From: NCED01 sp035493955
GTDB taxonomy: Bacteria > Pseudomonadota > Alphaproteobacteria > Caulobacterales > Caulobacteraceae
DNA length: 64,000 bases
Assembly: GCA_035493955.1 (NCBI GenBank)
Contig: DATJHI010000004.1
Location: 62,001-126,000, forward strand
Direction of reading: 5' to 3'
Shown here piece after piece: positions 52,175-60,002 of this stretch. Made by a program: the position numbers and the translations under genes. The notes under the pieces were generated by a model that had not been told where the DNA came from, did no database searches, and was given only the letters and a program-made list of their open reading frames with translations. Every line of letters starts with the position of its first letter. Position 1 is the stretch's first letter.

Positions 52175-53809
52175 GTGCAAGGCCTGATGCAGGATTGGCC
52201 GCTGACAGTCGACCGGATCATCGACCATGCCGCGGGCTGGCACGGCGACCGCGAGATCGTCACCCGCTCGATCGAGGGCCCGATCGTCCGCCTGACCTAC
52301 GCTGAGGCCCACACCCGCGCCAAGCGCCTGTCGAACGCCCTGGCGGCGCAGGGCGTCGGTCCCGGCGACCGGGTCGCGACCCTGGCGATGAACACCGGCC
52401 GCCACCTGGAGACCTGGTACGGGGTGATGGGGATGGGGGCGGTCTGCCACACCCTCAATCCGCGCCTGCACCCGGACCAGCTGGTCTATATGCTGAACCA
52501 CGCCGACGACCGGATGGTTCTGGCCGACGCCTGTTTCGCCCCGCTTCTGGCGGCGGTGCTGCCGCGGGCGCCGACGGTGGAGACGGTGGTCTGGCTGACG
52601 GACGCGCCGGTCCTGCCGGCTGCGCCGCACGGGGTCGGCTACGAGGCCTGGATCGCCGGTCATTCCGACCGTTTCGACTGGGGCGGTTTCGATGAGCGGA
52701 CCGCGGCCGGGCTCTGCTACACCTCCGGCACCACCGGCGACCCGAAGGGCGTCCTCTACAGCCACCGCTCCAATGTGCTGCACAGCTACATGGCGCTGCA
52801 GGCCGACGTGATGGACCTGTCGGCGCAGGACGCGGTGCTGATGGTGGTGCCGATGTTCCACGCCAACGGCTGGGGACTGCCGTTCTCCGGCGCGGCGGTG
52901 GGGGCCAAGCTGGTGCTGCCGGGCCTGAAGATGGACCCGGCGTCCCTCCATGAACTGATCGAGACGGAGGGCGTCACCTTCTCGGCCGCGGTGCCGACCG
53001 TCTGGGGAGCGCTGCTCCAGCATCTCGACGCCACCGGAGAGAAGCTCTCCACCCTGAAGCGGGTGGTCGTCGGCGGGGCCCTGTGCCCGCCGGCGCTGAT
53101 CCAGGGATTCCACGACCGCCACGGAGTCGAGGTGCTGCACGGCTGGGGCATGACCGAGACCTCGCCGCTGGGCGTGGTCGGCGCGCCCACCGCGGCGATG
53201 GCCGACCGCCCGTTCGCCGACCAACTGGGGCAGCGGCTCAAGCAGGGACGTCCGCCCTTCGGTTTCGAACTGAAGGTCGCGGACGAGGCGGGCCGGACCT
53301 TGCCTCGCGACGGCAAGACGCCGGGCCGGCTGATGGCCCGCGGCCCGGCCGTCGCCAGCGGCTATTTCGGGCGCGAGGACGAGCCCGTCCTGGACGGCGA
53401 GGGGTTCTTCGACAGCGGCGACATCGCCACCCTGGATGCGGACGGCTTCATGCAGATCACCGACCGGGCCAAGGACGTGATCAAGTCGGGCGGGGAATGG
53501 ATCAGCTCGGTGGAGATCGAGGGCTTGATCGGGTCGGATCCTCGGGTCGAACTCTGCGCGGTGATCGGCCTGCCCCATCCCAAGTGGGACGAGCGCCCTC
53601 TGCTGGCGGTCAAGCTGCGTCCCGGCCAGTCGGCCACCGCGGGCGAGATGCTGGCGGTGCTGGAAGGCAGGATCGCCCGCTGGTGGACCCCCGACGAGGT
53701 GGTGTTCGTCGAGGACATCCCTCTGGGCGCGACCGGCAAGGTCGACAAGAAGCTGGTGCGGGCCCGGTTCGCCGGTCACAAGCTGGCGTCCACAATGTCG
53801 GAGGCGTGA
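52175..53809 (+). CDS. acyl-CoA ligase (fatty-acid--CoA ligase family)
   Basis: The 544-residue protein (GTG 52175, seven bases after GGAGG at 52163-52167; ATG 52169 is too close) is an adenylate-forming enzyme. It shows the AMP-binding core CYTSGTTGDPKGVLYSH (P-loop), HGWGMTETSPLGVVG, the SGGEWISSVEIEGLIG hinge block and the catalytic lysine in GATGKVDKKLVRARF. It activates a carboxylic acid, most likely a medium- or long-chain fatty acid, but the exact chain length is not deducible. It is followed four bases later by a DUF1499 gene. Confidence 0.92.
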   Translation: MQGLMQDWPLTVDRIIDHAAGWHGDREIVTRSIEGPIVRLTYAEAHTRAKRLSNALAAQGVGPGDRVATLAMNTGRHLETWYGVMGMGAVCHTLNPRLHPDQLVYMLNHADDRMVLADACFAPLLAAVLPRAPTVETVVWLTDAPVLPAAPHGVGYEAWIAGHSDRFDWGGFDERTAAGLCYTSGTTGDPKGVLYSHRSNVLHSYMALQADVMDLSAQDAVLMVVPMFHANGWGLPFSGAAVGAKLVLPGLKMDPASLHELIETEGVTFSAAVPTVWGALLQHLDATGEKLSTLKRVVVGGALCPPALIQGFHDRHGVEVLHGWGMTETSPLGVVGAPTAAMADRPFADQLGQRLKQGRPPFGFELKVADEAGRTLPRDGKTPGRLMARGPAVASGYFGREDEPVLDGEGFFDSGDIATLDADGFMQITDRAKDVIKSGGEWISSVEIEGLIGSDPRVELCAVIGLPHPKWDERPLLAVKLRPGQSATAGEMLAVLEGRIARWWTPDEVVFVEDIPLGATGKVDKKLVRARFAGHKLASTMSEA

Positions 53810-53813
53810 CCCC

Positions 53814-54596
53814 ATGATCCCGCGCATTCGCCGCTACGCCGCCAACATCGCCCTGGTGCTGGCGATCCTTTCCCTCCTGGCCCTTGGGTTCGCCGGCTTC
53901 GGCGTGCACGAGGAGATGTTCGATCTCGACTATGCCGTGGGCGTGCTCGCGACCGGCTGGGCCCCGGCCCTGGCCCTGGCCGCGGGGGCGTTGGGTTTCC
54001 TGGCCCTGCTCGCCGCGATGCTGCTCCGGCCGCGCCGGGACCGCACCGTCTCCCTCCTGGCCGTCGCCCTCGCCGCGACCGCCTTCGCCGGGGCGACCGA
54101 GGTCAAGGCGGTGGTCGCCGCCCATCCGCCGATCCATGACGTCGCCACCGACTGGGCCGATCCGCTGCTGCTCGGTCCCGCAGCCAGCGCCGCCCGCGGC
54201 GGGGGCGCCAACCGGGTCGAGCCGGACCCCAAGGTCCAGGCCCAGCCTCAGGACCCGAACCTGACCGGAACCCGCGTCGCCGAGGTCAACGCCCGCACCT
54301 GCCCGGACGCCGTCCCGGTGGTGCTGACCGGAAGCGTCAGGGGCGCCTACGACAAGGCCCGCGCCGCCATGCTGCGCGAGGGACTGGCCTTGGTCACCGA
54401 GAACCCGGCGGACGGCCGCATCGAGGCGACCGCCGTCTCCCATTGGCTGAAGCTGAAGGGCGACGTGATCGTGCGGGTCAAGCCGGAGGGCGCCGGGGCC
54501 CGGGTGGATATCCGCTCGCTCAGCCGCACCGGCATCCGCGACCTCGGCGAGAACTGCCGGCGGGTGGGGCGGCTGAGGGCCGCGATTTCGAGGTAG
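53814..54596 (+). CDS. DUF1499 family membrane protein
   Basis: The 260-residue product has three predicted membrane segments in the first 110 residues (about 10-30, 48-72 and 78-100). A periplasmic or cytoplasmic C-terminal DUF1499 domain follows, with AYDKARAAMLREGLALV and TAVSHWLKLKGDVIVRVKPEG, ending DIRSLSRTGIRDLGENCRRV. DUF1499 proteins are common in alphaproteobacteria and have no known function. It overlaps nothing and is co-directional with the acyl-CoA ligase, so it may be in the same transcript. Confidence 0.8.
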   Translation: MIPRIRRYAANIALVLAILSLLALGFAGFGVHEEMFDLDYAVGVLATGWAPALALAAGALGFLALLAAMLLRPRRDRTVSLLAVALAATAFAGATEVKAVVAAHPPIHDVATDWADPLLLGPAASAARGGGANRVEPDPKVQAQPQDPNLTGTRVAEVNARTCPDAVPVVLTGSVRGAYDKARAAMLREGLALVTENPADGRIEATAVSHWLKLKGDVIVRVKPEGAGARVDIRSLSRTGIRDLGENCRRVGRLRAAISR

Positions 54597-54607
54597 CTCG
54601 TCGTCCG

Positions 54608-55498
54608 CTAGGACGGAGGGGTGATCGCCCGATACTCGCTCTCCAGCCCCGGCTCGCCCTCGCAGGCGGCCGCGCCCTCGTGGACCAGCTTGATCAGGTG
54701 GGCCCAGACCGAGTGGGCGGCGGCCGGATGCAGCCGGGGGGAGGTCTCGGCATAGAGCGTCGCCACCATGTCGTGGATGCGGCCCCGGCCGGCGGCCAGC
54801 TGGGCCAGGACCTGCCGCTCCCGCTCCAGCCGATGGTCCCGATAGGCCGCCAGGAAGGGCGCGACCTCGGTGATCGGGGGGCCATGGGTCGGCCACAGGG
54901 TCGAAAAGCGTCGGTCCGCCACCCGCTCGAGGCTGGCCATATAGGCCGCCATGTCCCCGTCGGGGGGGCTGATCACGGTGGTCGACCAGCCCATCACATG
55001 GTCGCCGGGAAACAGGGCGTTCTCCTCGATCAGGGCGTAGGCCATGTGGTTGGAGGCGTGGCCGGGGGTGGGGATCGGCTCCAGGGTCCACCCCGGTCCG
55101 GTGACGGATTCGCCCCCGCGGACCAGCACGTCGGGGCGGAAGCCGGCTTCGTCCGCCTCCTCGAAGCCGGTGTCGAGACCGGGGGCGGGCAGGCCGCGCA
55201 CCACCGCCCCGGTCGCCGCCGCCAGAGGCCGGGCCAGAGGGGAATGGTCGGCGTGGGTGTGGGTGACCAGGATGTCGGTGATCCGCTCCCCCGCGGTGGC
55301 CGCCAGCAGGGCCGCGAGGTGGGCCGGGTCGTGGGGGCCGGGGTCGATCACCGCCACCTCGCCGCGGCCGACGATATAGGCGCCGGTGCCGCGGAAGGTG
55401 AAGGGGCCGGGATTGTCGGCCACCACCCGCCGGATCAGGGGCGAGACCTGGTCGGGGCGGCCGTAGTCGAAGCTCATCTCGCGGACGAAGGGGATCAT
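54608..55498 (-). CDS. metallo-beta-lactamase fold hydrolase (LACTB2/glyoxalase-like)
   Basis: From ATG 55498 the product has 296 residues. The N-terminal metal site is THTHADHS; further ligands are in TPGHASNH and FPGDHVMGW, and the C-terminal WPTHGPPI. A winged-helix-like tail follows (about 240-296), with ATLYAE and AAHSVWAHLIKLVHEG. This plan resembles LACTB2-type nucleases and glyoxalase II relatives. The true substrate is unknown. It is convergent with the DUF1499 gene. Confidence 0.85.
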   Translation of the reverse strand: MIPFVREMSFDYGRPDQVSPLIRRVVADNPGPFTFRGTGAYIVGRGEVAVIDPGPHDPAHLAALLAATAGERITDILVTHTHADHSPLARPLAAATGAVVRGLPAPGLDTGFEEADEAGFRPDVLVRGGESVTGPGWTLEPIPTPGHASNHMAYALIEENALFPGDHVMGWSTTVISPPDGDMAAYMASLERVADRRFSTLWPTHGPPITEVAPFLAAYRDHRLERERQVLAQLAAGRGRIHDMVATLYAETSPRLHPAAAHSVWAHLIKLVHEGAAACEGEPGLESEYRAITPPS

Positions 55499-55556
55499 GG
55501 GCGAAGCGGCGCCAGGCTTGCGGTGCGGGGGGCGGAACCCCAGCCGGAGCCCCGTG

Positions 55557-55706
55557 ATGGCCCTCGATGCGCTGCTTTTCGTTTCAAAACGGCTCCAGCC
55601 GGTTGCGGCGGCCCTGATCTGTCTCGCTCTGGCGCAGGTCGTCCTGGCCAGCTGCACGCCTGAGCCCCTGCCGATGGGCGCCTGGCGCGCGGCGATCTCG
55701 CACTAG
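55557..55706 (+). CDS. putative tiny lipoprotein
   Basis: A 49-residue ORF with GGAG at 55545-55548 and ATG 55557. It starts with a hydrophobic helix (ALICLALAQVVL) and a lipobox-like LASC at Cys33, followed by a short tail TPEPLPMGAWRAAISH. This would be a short lipoprotein or a pseudo-signal. It opens on the opposite strand just ahead of the metallo-hydrolase start. The lipobox is not classical in the lipobox -3 position, so it remains a candidate. Confidence 0.4.
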   Translation: MALDALLFVSKRLQPVAAALICLALAQVVLASCTPEPLPMGAWRAAISH

Positions 55707-55715
55707 GCCGGCATC

Positions 55716-56123
55716 CTAGCCCAGCACGCCTGAAAGGTCGTAGCCGGCGTCGTGGCCCATGCGGATCAGGTCCGCGCGCGACCGTTCGCCCGCCAGGGCC
55801 TGGCCCAGCGACCAGGTCACGATCGAACGGGTGCCCGAGCGGCAGAAGGCGAACACGGGCCCGTCGGCCGCCGCCGCCGCCTCGTGCATGGCCTCGACCT
55901 GGGGGCGCTGGGGTCCGCCGACCACCGGGATATGGATATAGGCCAGTCCGGCGGCGGCGGCCGCCGCCGCCATTTCCGCCGACGTCGGCTGGCCGGGGGC
56001 TTCGCCGTCGGGCCGGTTGTTGATCACCAGCTTGAAGCCGCGGGCGGCGATCTGGGCCATGTCCTCCGGCGCGATCTGGGGCGCCACGGCGAAATCCTCG
56101 CTCACTTGCCGGATGTCGGCCAT
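55716..56123 (-). CDS. DUF442/TIGR01244 family phosphatase-like protein
   Basis: The 135-residue protein has the protein tyrosine phosphatase-like signature AFCRSGTRSIVTW (Cys-x5-Arg), with RGFKLVINNRPDGEAPGQP at the start typical of the family. It matches the beta-lactamase hydrolase-like (Blh) domain seen in sulfide-related and biofilm genes, but the gene context offers no sulfur partner. It is probably a cytoplasmic phosphatase. Convergent with the tiny lipoprotein candidate and divergent from oppB. Confidence 0.8.
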   Translation of the reverse strand: MADIRQVSEDFAVAPQIAPEDMAQIAARGFKLVINNRPDGEAPGQPTSAEMAAAAAAAGLAYIHIPVVGGPQRPQVEAMHEAAAAADGPVFAFCRSGTRSIVTWSLGQALAGERSRADLIRMGHDAGYDLSGVLG

Positions 56124-56236
56124 GGCTGTCGCCTCCTTACGCTCGGGTCCTGAGCATTAGGCGCCGGAGCCGAATGGAGCAAGGCGCGAGCGCTCGCGTT
56201 GACTTGGGCGTCGGGCGGGGCCAGCGTGAACCGCCC

Positions 56237-57154
56237 ATGTTGTCATTCCTGCTTCGCCGCCTTCTGGTCGCCGTGCCGACCCTGTTCCTGGTCGTGACGG
56301 TCGCCTTCTTCATGATGCGCGCCGCCCCCGGCAGCCCATTCCAGGGCGAGCGCAAACTGACCCCCGAGATCGAGAAGGCGGTGAACGCCAAGTACGGCCT
56401 CGATCGGCCGCTGCCGGTGCAGTACGTCAGCTACCTCGGCGACGCCCTGCGCGGCGACCTGGGGCCGTCGCTGAAATACCGCGACAAGACCGTGGCCGAC
56501 ATCATCGCCCAGGGTTTTCCCAAGAGCGTCGCCATCGGCCTGGCCGCCATCGTCGGCGCCATCCTGATCGGGGTGGGCTTGGGTGTCGCCGCGGCCCTCA
56601 GGCAGAACCGGCCGGCGGACTATGTCGCCACCACGGTGGCCATATTGGGCGTCTGCATCCCCAGTTTCGTCACCGCGCCGCTTCTGGTGCTGCTGTTCGC
56701 CTCGACCCTGGGCTGGCTGCCGACGGCGGGGTGGGGCGGGGTGCGCAACCTGATCCTGCCGGTGGTGGTCCTGGCCCTGCCGCAGATCGCCATCATCTCG
56801 CGCCTGACCCGCGCCGGGATGATCGAGGTGCTGAGCTCCAACTATGTCCGCACCGCCCGGTCCAAGGGCCTGTCCGAGCGCCGCATCGTCCTGCATCACG
56901 CCCTGCGGGGCGCGATCCTGCCCCTGGTCAGCTATCTGGGGCCCGCCGTCGCCGGCCTGATCACCGGTTCCTTGGTGGTGGAGCAGATCTTCAACCTGCC
57001 TGGGCTCGGAAAGTACTTCGTGATCAGCGCCCTGCAGCGCGACTACACGGTGGTGATGGGGGTGGTGATCCTCTACGCCGCCCTGATCCTGGCGTTGAAC
57101 CTGGTGTCGGACGTGCTCTACGCCGTGCTCGATCCGCGGGTAAAGCTGACATGA
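56237..57154 (+). CDS. oppB: OppB-like ABC transporter permease
   Basis: The 305-residue product (ATG 56237; the frame is open upstream) is a six-helix peptide/nickel-type permease. It has the N-terminal signature FLLRRLLVAVPTLFLVVTVAF, FFMMRAAPGSPF, the EAA-like loop VRTARSKGLSERRIVLHHALRGA, and the periplasmic GRxL-type LDPRVKL at the end. It starts a run oppB-oppC-oppA with ATGA coupling to oppC. It would import oligopeptides with OppC and an ATPase pair, not visible here. Confidence 0.93.
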   Translation: MLSFLLRRLLVAVPTLFLVVTVAFFMMRAAPGSPFQGERKLTPEIEKAVNAKYGLDRPLPVQYVSYLGDALRGDLGPSLKYRDKTVADIIAQGFPKSVAIGLAAIVGAILIGVGLGVAAALRQNRPADYVATTVAILGVCIPSFVTAPLLVLLFASTLGWLPTAGWGGVRNLILPVVVLALPQIAIISRLTRAGMIEVLSSNYVRTARSKGLSERRIVLHHALRGAILPLVSYLGPAVAGLITGSLVVEQIFNLPGLGKYFVISALQRDYTVVMGVVILYAALILALNLVSDVLYAVLDPRVKLT

Positions 57155-58068
57155 GCGCCTTCGGTCCCGAACTGGCTCCGGGTTCCCGCCGCGGCGCCGC
57201 GGCCATGGCCGGCGCGGCCCCGCGGGGGCGCAGCCTGTGGGACGACGCCCTGCGCCGGCTGATGCGCAACCGGGCGGCGGTGGCGAGCCTGATCGTCCTG
57301 GCCCTGTTGCTGGTCGCCGCCGCCATCGGGCCCTATCTGGCCGCCTACCCCTATGACCAGGTCAACAAGAACGACGTCTGGGTCGGGCCCCTGACCGGCG
57401 ACCACCTGCTCGGCACGGACTCGCTCGGGCGCGATCTTCTGGCCCGGCTGCTGATCGGCCTGCGGGTTTCGCTGGCGGTGGGGGTGGTGGCGACCTTCGT
57501 CTCGCTGGTCATCGGGGTGATCTGGGGGGCGACGGCCGGCTACCTCGGCGGGCGGGTCGACGAGCTGATGATGCGCATCGTCGATATCCTCTATTCGCTT
57601 CCCTACATCTTCTTCGTGATCCTCCTGATGGTCACCTTCGGGCGCAATTTCATCCTGATGTTCGTGGCCATCGGCGCGGTCGAGTGGCTGACCATGGCCC
57701 GGATCGTGCGCGGCCAGACCCTGTCCCTGAAGCAGAAGGAGTTCGTCGAGGCCGCCCGCGCCGCCGGCGTCTCCGGCAGCGCCATCGTCGCCCGCCACGT
57801 GGTGCCCAACCTCCTGGGCCCAGTGGTGGTCTACGTCACCCTGACCATCCCCGGCGTGATCCTGGCCGAGAGCTTCCTGAGCTTCCTGGGGCTGGGGGTG
57901 CAGGAGCCGCTGACGTCGCTGGGCGTGTTGATCGCGAATGGGGCGTTGGAGATGGAACTGGCGCCCTGGCTTCTGGTGTTCCCGTCGATCGTGATGGTCG
58001 TGACCCTCATGTGCTTCAACTTCATTGGTGACGGGTTGCGCGACGCCATTGATCCCAAGGACCGCTGA
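57151..58068 (+). CDS. oppC: OppC-like ABC transporter permease
   Basis: The 305-residue partner permease (ATGA overlap with oppB) has a cytoplasmic N terminus with DDALRRLMRNRAAVASL, the HLLGTDSLGRDLLARLLIGLRVSLAVG signature (in blocks), six membrane helices, and the EAA loop EFVEAARAAGVSGSAIVARHVVPNLLGP. It forms the second half of the transmembrane pore with OppB. oppA starts two bases after its stop. Confidence 0.93.
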   Translation: MSAFGPELAPGSRRGAAAMAGAAPRGRSLWDDALRRLMRNRAAVASLIVLALLLVAAAIGPYLAAYPYDQVNKNDVWVGPLTGDHLLGTDSLGRDLLARLLIGLRVSLAVGVVATFVSLVIGVIWGATAGYLGGRVDELMMRIVDILYSLPYIFFVILLMVTFGRNFILMFVAIGAVEWLTMARIVRGQTLSLKQKEFVEAARAAGVSGSAIVARHVVPNLLGPVVVYVTLTIPGVILAESFLSFLGLGVQEPLTSLGVLIANGALEMELAPWLLVFPSIVMVVTLMCFNFIGDGLRDAIDPKDR

Positions 58069-58070
58069 CC

Positions 58071-59702
58071 TTGCGCCGCGCCTTTCTCCTGTCAGCCGCC
58101 CTTCTGTGCGTCGCCCTTGCCGGCTGCGAGCCGAAGCAGCGCGCCGCTTGCCCCGCCGGCAAGCTGTGCCTGCACGCCGCCAACCAGAGCGACCCGGAGA
58201 CCCTCGACCTGACCAAGACGGCCCTGGTGATCGAGGACAACATCATCTCGGATTTATTCGTTGGTTTGGTCACCGATGACGTCAAGGGCGAGCCGATACC
58301 CGGGGCCGCGGAGAGCTGGAGCACTTCGCCCGACGGCCTGGTCTGGACCTTCAAGCTGCGTCCGCACCTGTGGTCGGACGGCACGGCGGTCACTGCCCAG
58401 GACTTCGTGTTCTCGTGGCGTCGGCTGGCCGACCCGAAAACGGCGGCGCAGTACGCCTACTTCGTCTACGTCATCAAGAATGGTCAGGCTGTGAACGGCG
58501 GCAAGGCCCCGCTGGAGGCCCTGGGCGTAAAGGCGCTGGACGACCGCACCCTACAGGTGACCCTGGAACACCCGGTACCTTATCTGCCGGAACTGGTGAA
58601 GCATCAGGTGTTCTATCCGACCCCGGAGCACGTGGTGCGCAAGTGGGGCGACGCCTGGGCCGCGCCAGGGCACATGGTCTCCAACGGTCCCTACACCTTG
58701 GCTAGCTGGGTGCTCGGCGACAAGATCCGCCTGCTGAAGAACCCCAGCTTCTACGACGCCAAGAACGTTTGCCTCGACGAAGTGATCTATTATCCAATCG
58801 CCGACCCGACCTCGGCCGAGCGGCAGGTCCGCCGCGGCGAACTTGACATGTCCAATACCCTTCGCTCCAGCCGGGTGGCTTATCTGCGCCGGCCGGACCA
58901 GGTTCCGGCCTATGTTCACACCGCCACCTATCTGGGTATCGAATACCTAGCGCTGAATACCCACGTGCAGGCCTTCAGGGACAAGCGGGTGCGCCTGGCT
59001 CTGGACATGGCGCTAGACAGGGAGTTCTACGTCAATAAGCTGATGCGGGCGGGCGAGCTGCCGGCTTATGGCTTCGTGCCGCCAGGGGTGGCCAACTATC
59101 CGGGCGGCGTGAAGGTGTTCTTCGCCGACTGGCCGCTGGAGAAGCGTCAGGCCGAGGCGCGTCGGCTGCTGGCCGAGTCGGGCTATGGGCCGAAGCATCC
59201 GCTGAAGTTCGAGTTCCTTTACAACACCGGAGCCAACGCCGCCTTGCCGCCGGCAATCCAGGCCGACCTGCGCGCCGTGGGAGTTGATGCCAGCTTGGTC
59301 CAGGCTGAGGGCCAGATCCAATTCGCCAGCCTGAACGCCCGCAATTTCGAGATGAGTGTGGCTGGCTGGATCGCCGACTACGACGATCCAAACACCTTCC
59401 TCTATCTGCTGCAGAGCACTACAGGGCAACAGAACTACGGGGACTATAACAACCCCGCCTATGACGCTCTCCTGAACAAGGCCGATCACGAGGCGAGCGC
59501 CTCAGCCCGCGCCGCCTATTTGATGCGGGCCGAGAAGGCCATGATCGACGATGCGGCGGTTTTGCCGCTCTATTATTGGGTCAGCCGCAATTTCGTCAGT
59601 CCAAAGATCACCGGCTGGGCTGACAACATCGTCGACCATCATCGCAAGCGTTGGATGTGCTTCAGCGACGCGGCTGCCAGGCGCGCCGCTGCTGGCCGCT
59701 GA
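58071..59702 (+). CDS. oppA: OppA-like peptide-binding lipoprotein
   Basis: From TTG 58071 the product has 543 residues. It is a lipoprotein (lipobox LAGC, Cys19) of the SBP family 5 type, with NQSDPETLDLTKTALVIEDNIISDLFVGLVTDD, GAAESWSTSPDGLVWTFKLRPHLWSDGTAVTAQDFVFSWRRLADP (in blocks), and the C-terminal PLYYWVSRNFVSPKITGW. It captures peptides in the periplasm for the OppBC permeases. The gene order B-C-A and the lack of oppD/oppF are noted in the findings. Confidence 0.93.
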   Translation: MRRAFLLSAALLCVALAGCEPKQRAACPAGKLCLHAANQSDPETLDLTKTALVIEDNIISDLFVGLVTDDVKGEPIPGAAESWSTSPDGLVWTFKLRPHLWSDGTAVTAQDFVFSWRRLADPKTAAQYAYFVYVIKNGQAVNGGKAPLEALGVKALDDRTLQVTLEHPVPYLPELVKHQVFYPTPEHVVRKWGDAWAAPGHMVSNGPYTLASWVLGDKIRLLKNPSFYDAKNVCLDEVIYYPIADPTSAERQVRRGELDMSNTLRSSRVAYLRRPDQVPAYVHTATYLGIEYLALNTHVQAFRDKRVRLALDMALDREFYVNKLMRAGELPAYGFVPPGVANYPGGVKVFFADWPLEKRQAEARRLLAESGYGPKHPLKFEFLYNTGANAALPPAIQADLRAVGVDASLVQAEGQIQFASLNARNFEMSVAGWIADYDDPNTFLYLLQSTTGQQNYGDYNNPAYDALLNKADHEASASARAAYLMRAEKAMIDDAAVLPLYYWVSRNFVSPKITGWADNIVDHHRKRWMCFSDAAARRAAAGR

Positions 59703-59765
59703 GCCGAGACTCGGCGGAGCAAATCCGCTGCTCGCCGACGCGACAAATCCGGAAACCTGCGAGTG

Positions 59766-59811
59766 AAAAAGGGTGGGAGGGACGCCCCCGGGGGAGTCGG
59801 GCGTCCCTCCC
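59766..59811. terminator. bidirectional terminator between oppA and sppA
   Basis: A perfect 13-base inverted repeat, GGGAGGGACGCCC (59775-59787) and GGGCGTCCCTCCC (59799-59811), with an 11-base loop. GAAAAA at 59765-59770 gives a T run on the minus strand, so it serves sppA best (192 bp past its stop) and may also stop oppA. Confidence 0.75.
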
Positions 59812-59932
59812 AGCTCTCCGGGGTAGGAGAGGCAGGTCTCGCCAAGGAGGAAAAGCCGCGTCTCGGCCGAGGGAAGCGTCGACGGGTAATCAACCTCGAG
59901 GCGAATGTACGCTAAGGTTGTAATCGCGCAAT

Positions 59933-59965
59933 CCCTACCGCATCCTGAAAGGATAGGGTGTAGGG
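59933..59965. repeat. imperfect inverted repeat in the oppA-sppA gap
   Basis: ATCCT (59942-59946) and AGGAT (59950-59954) pair around GAA; CCCTAC (59933-59938) and GTAGGG (59960-59965) pair outside. The remaining part of the 300 bp gap (59703-60002) has no gene-like frame. Confidence 0.35.
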
Positions 59966-60002
59966 CCTGTTAAGCTCGTCCGCTCGCCGCCGTTAACCGC
60001 GT

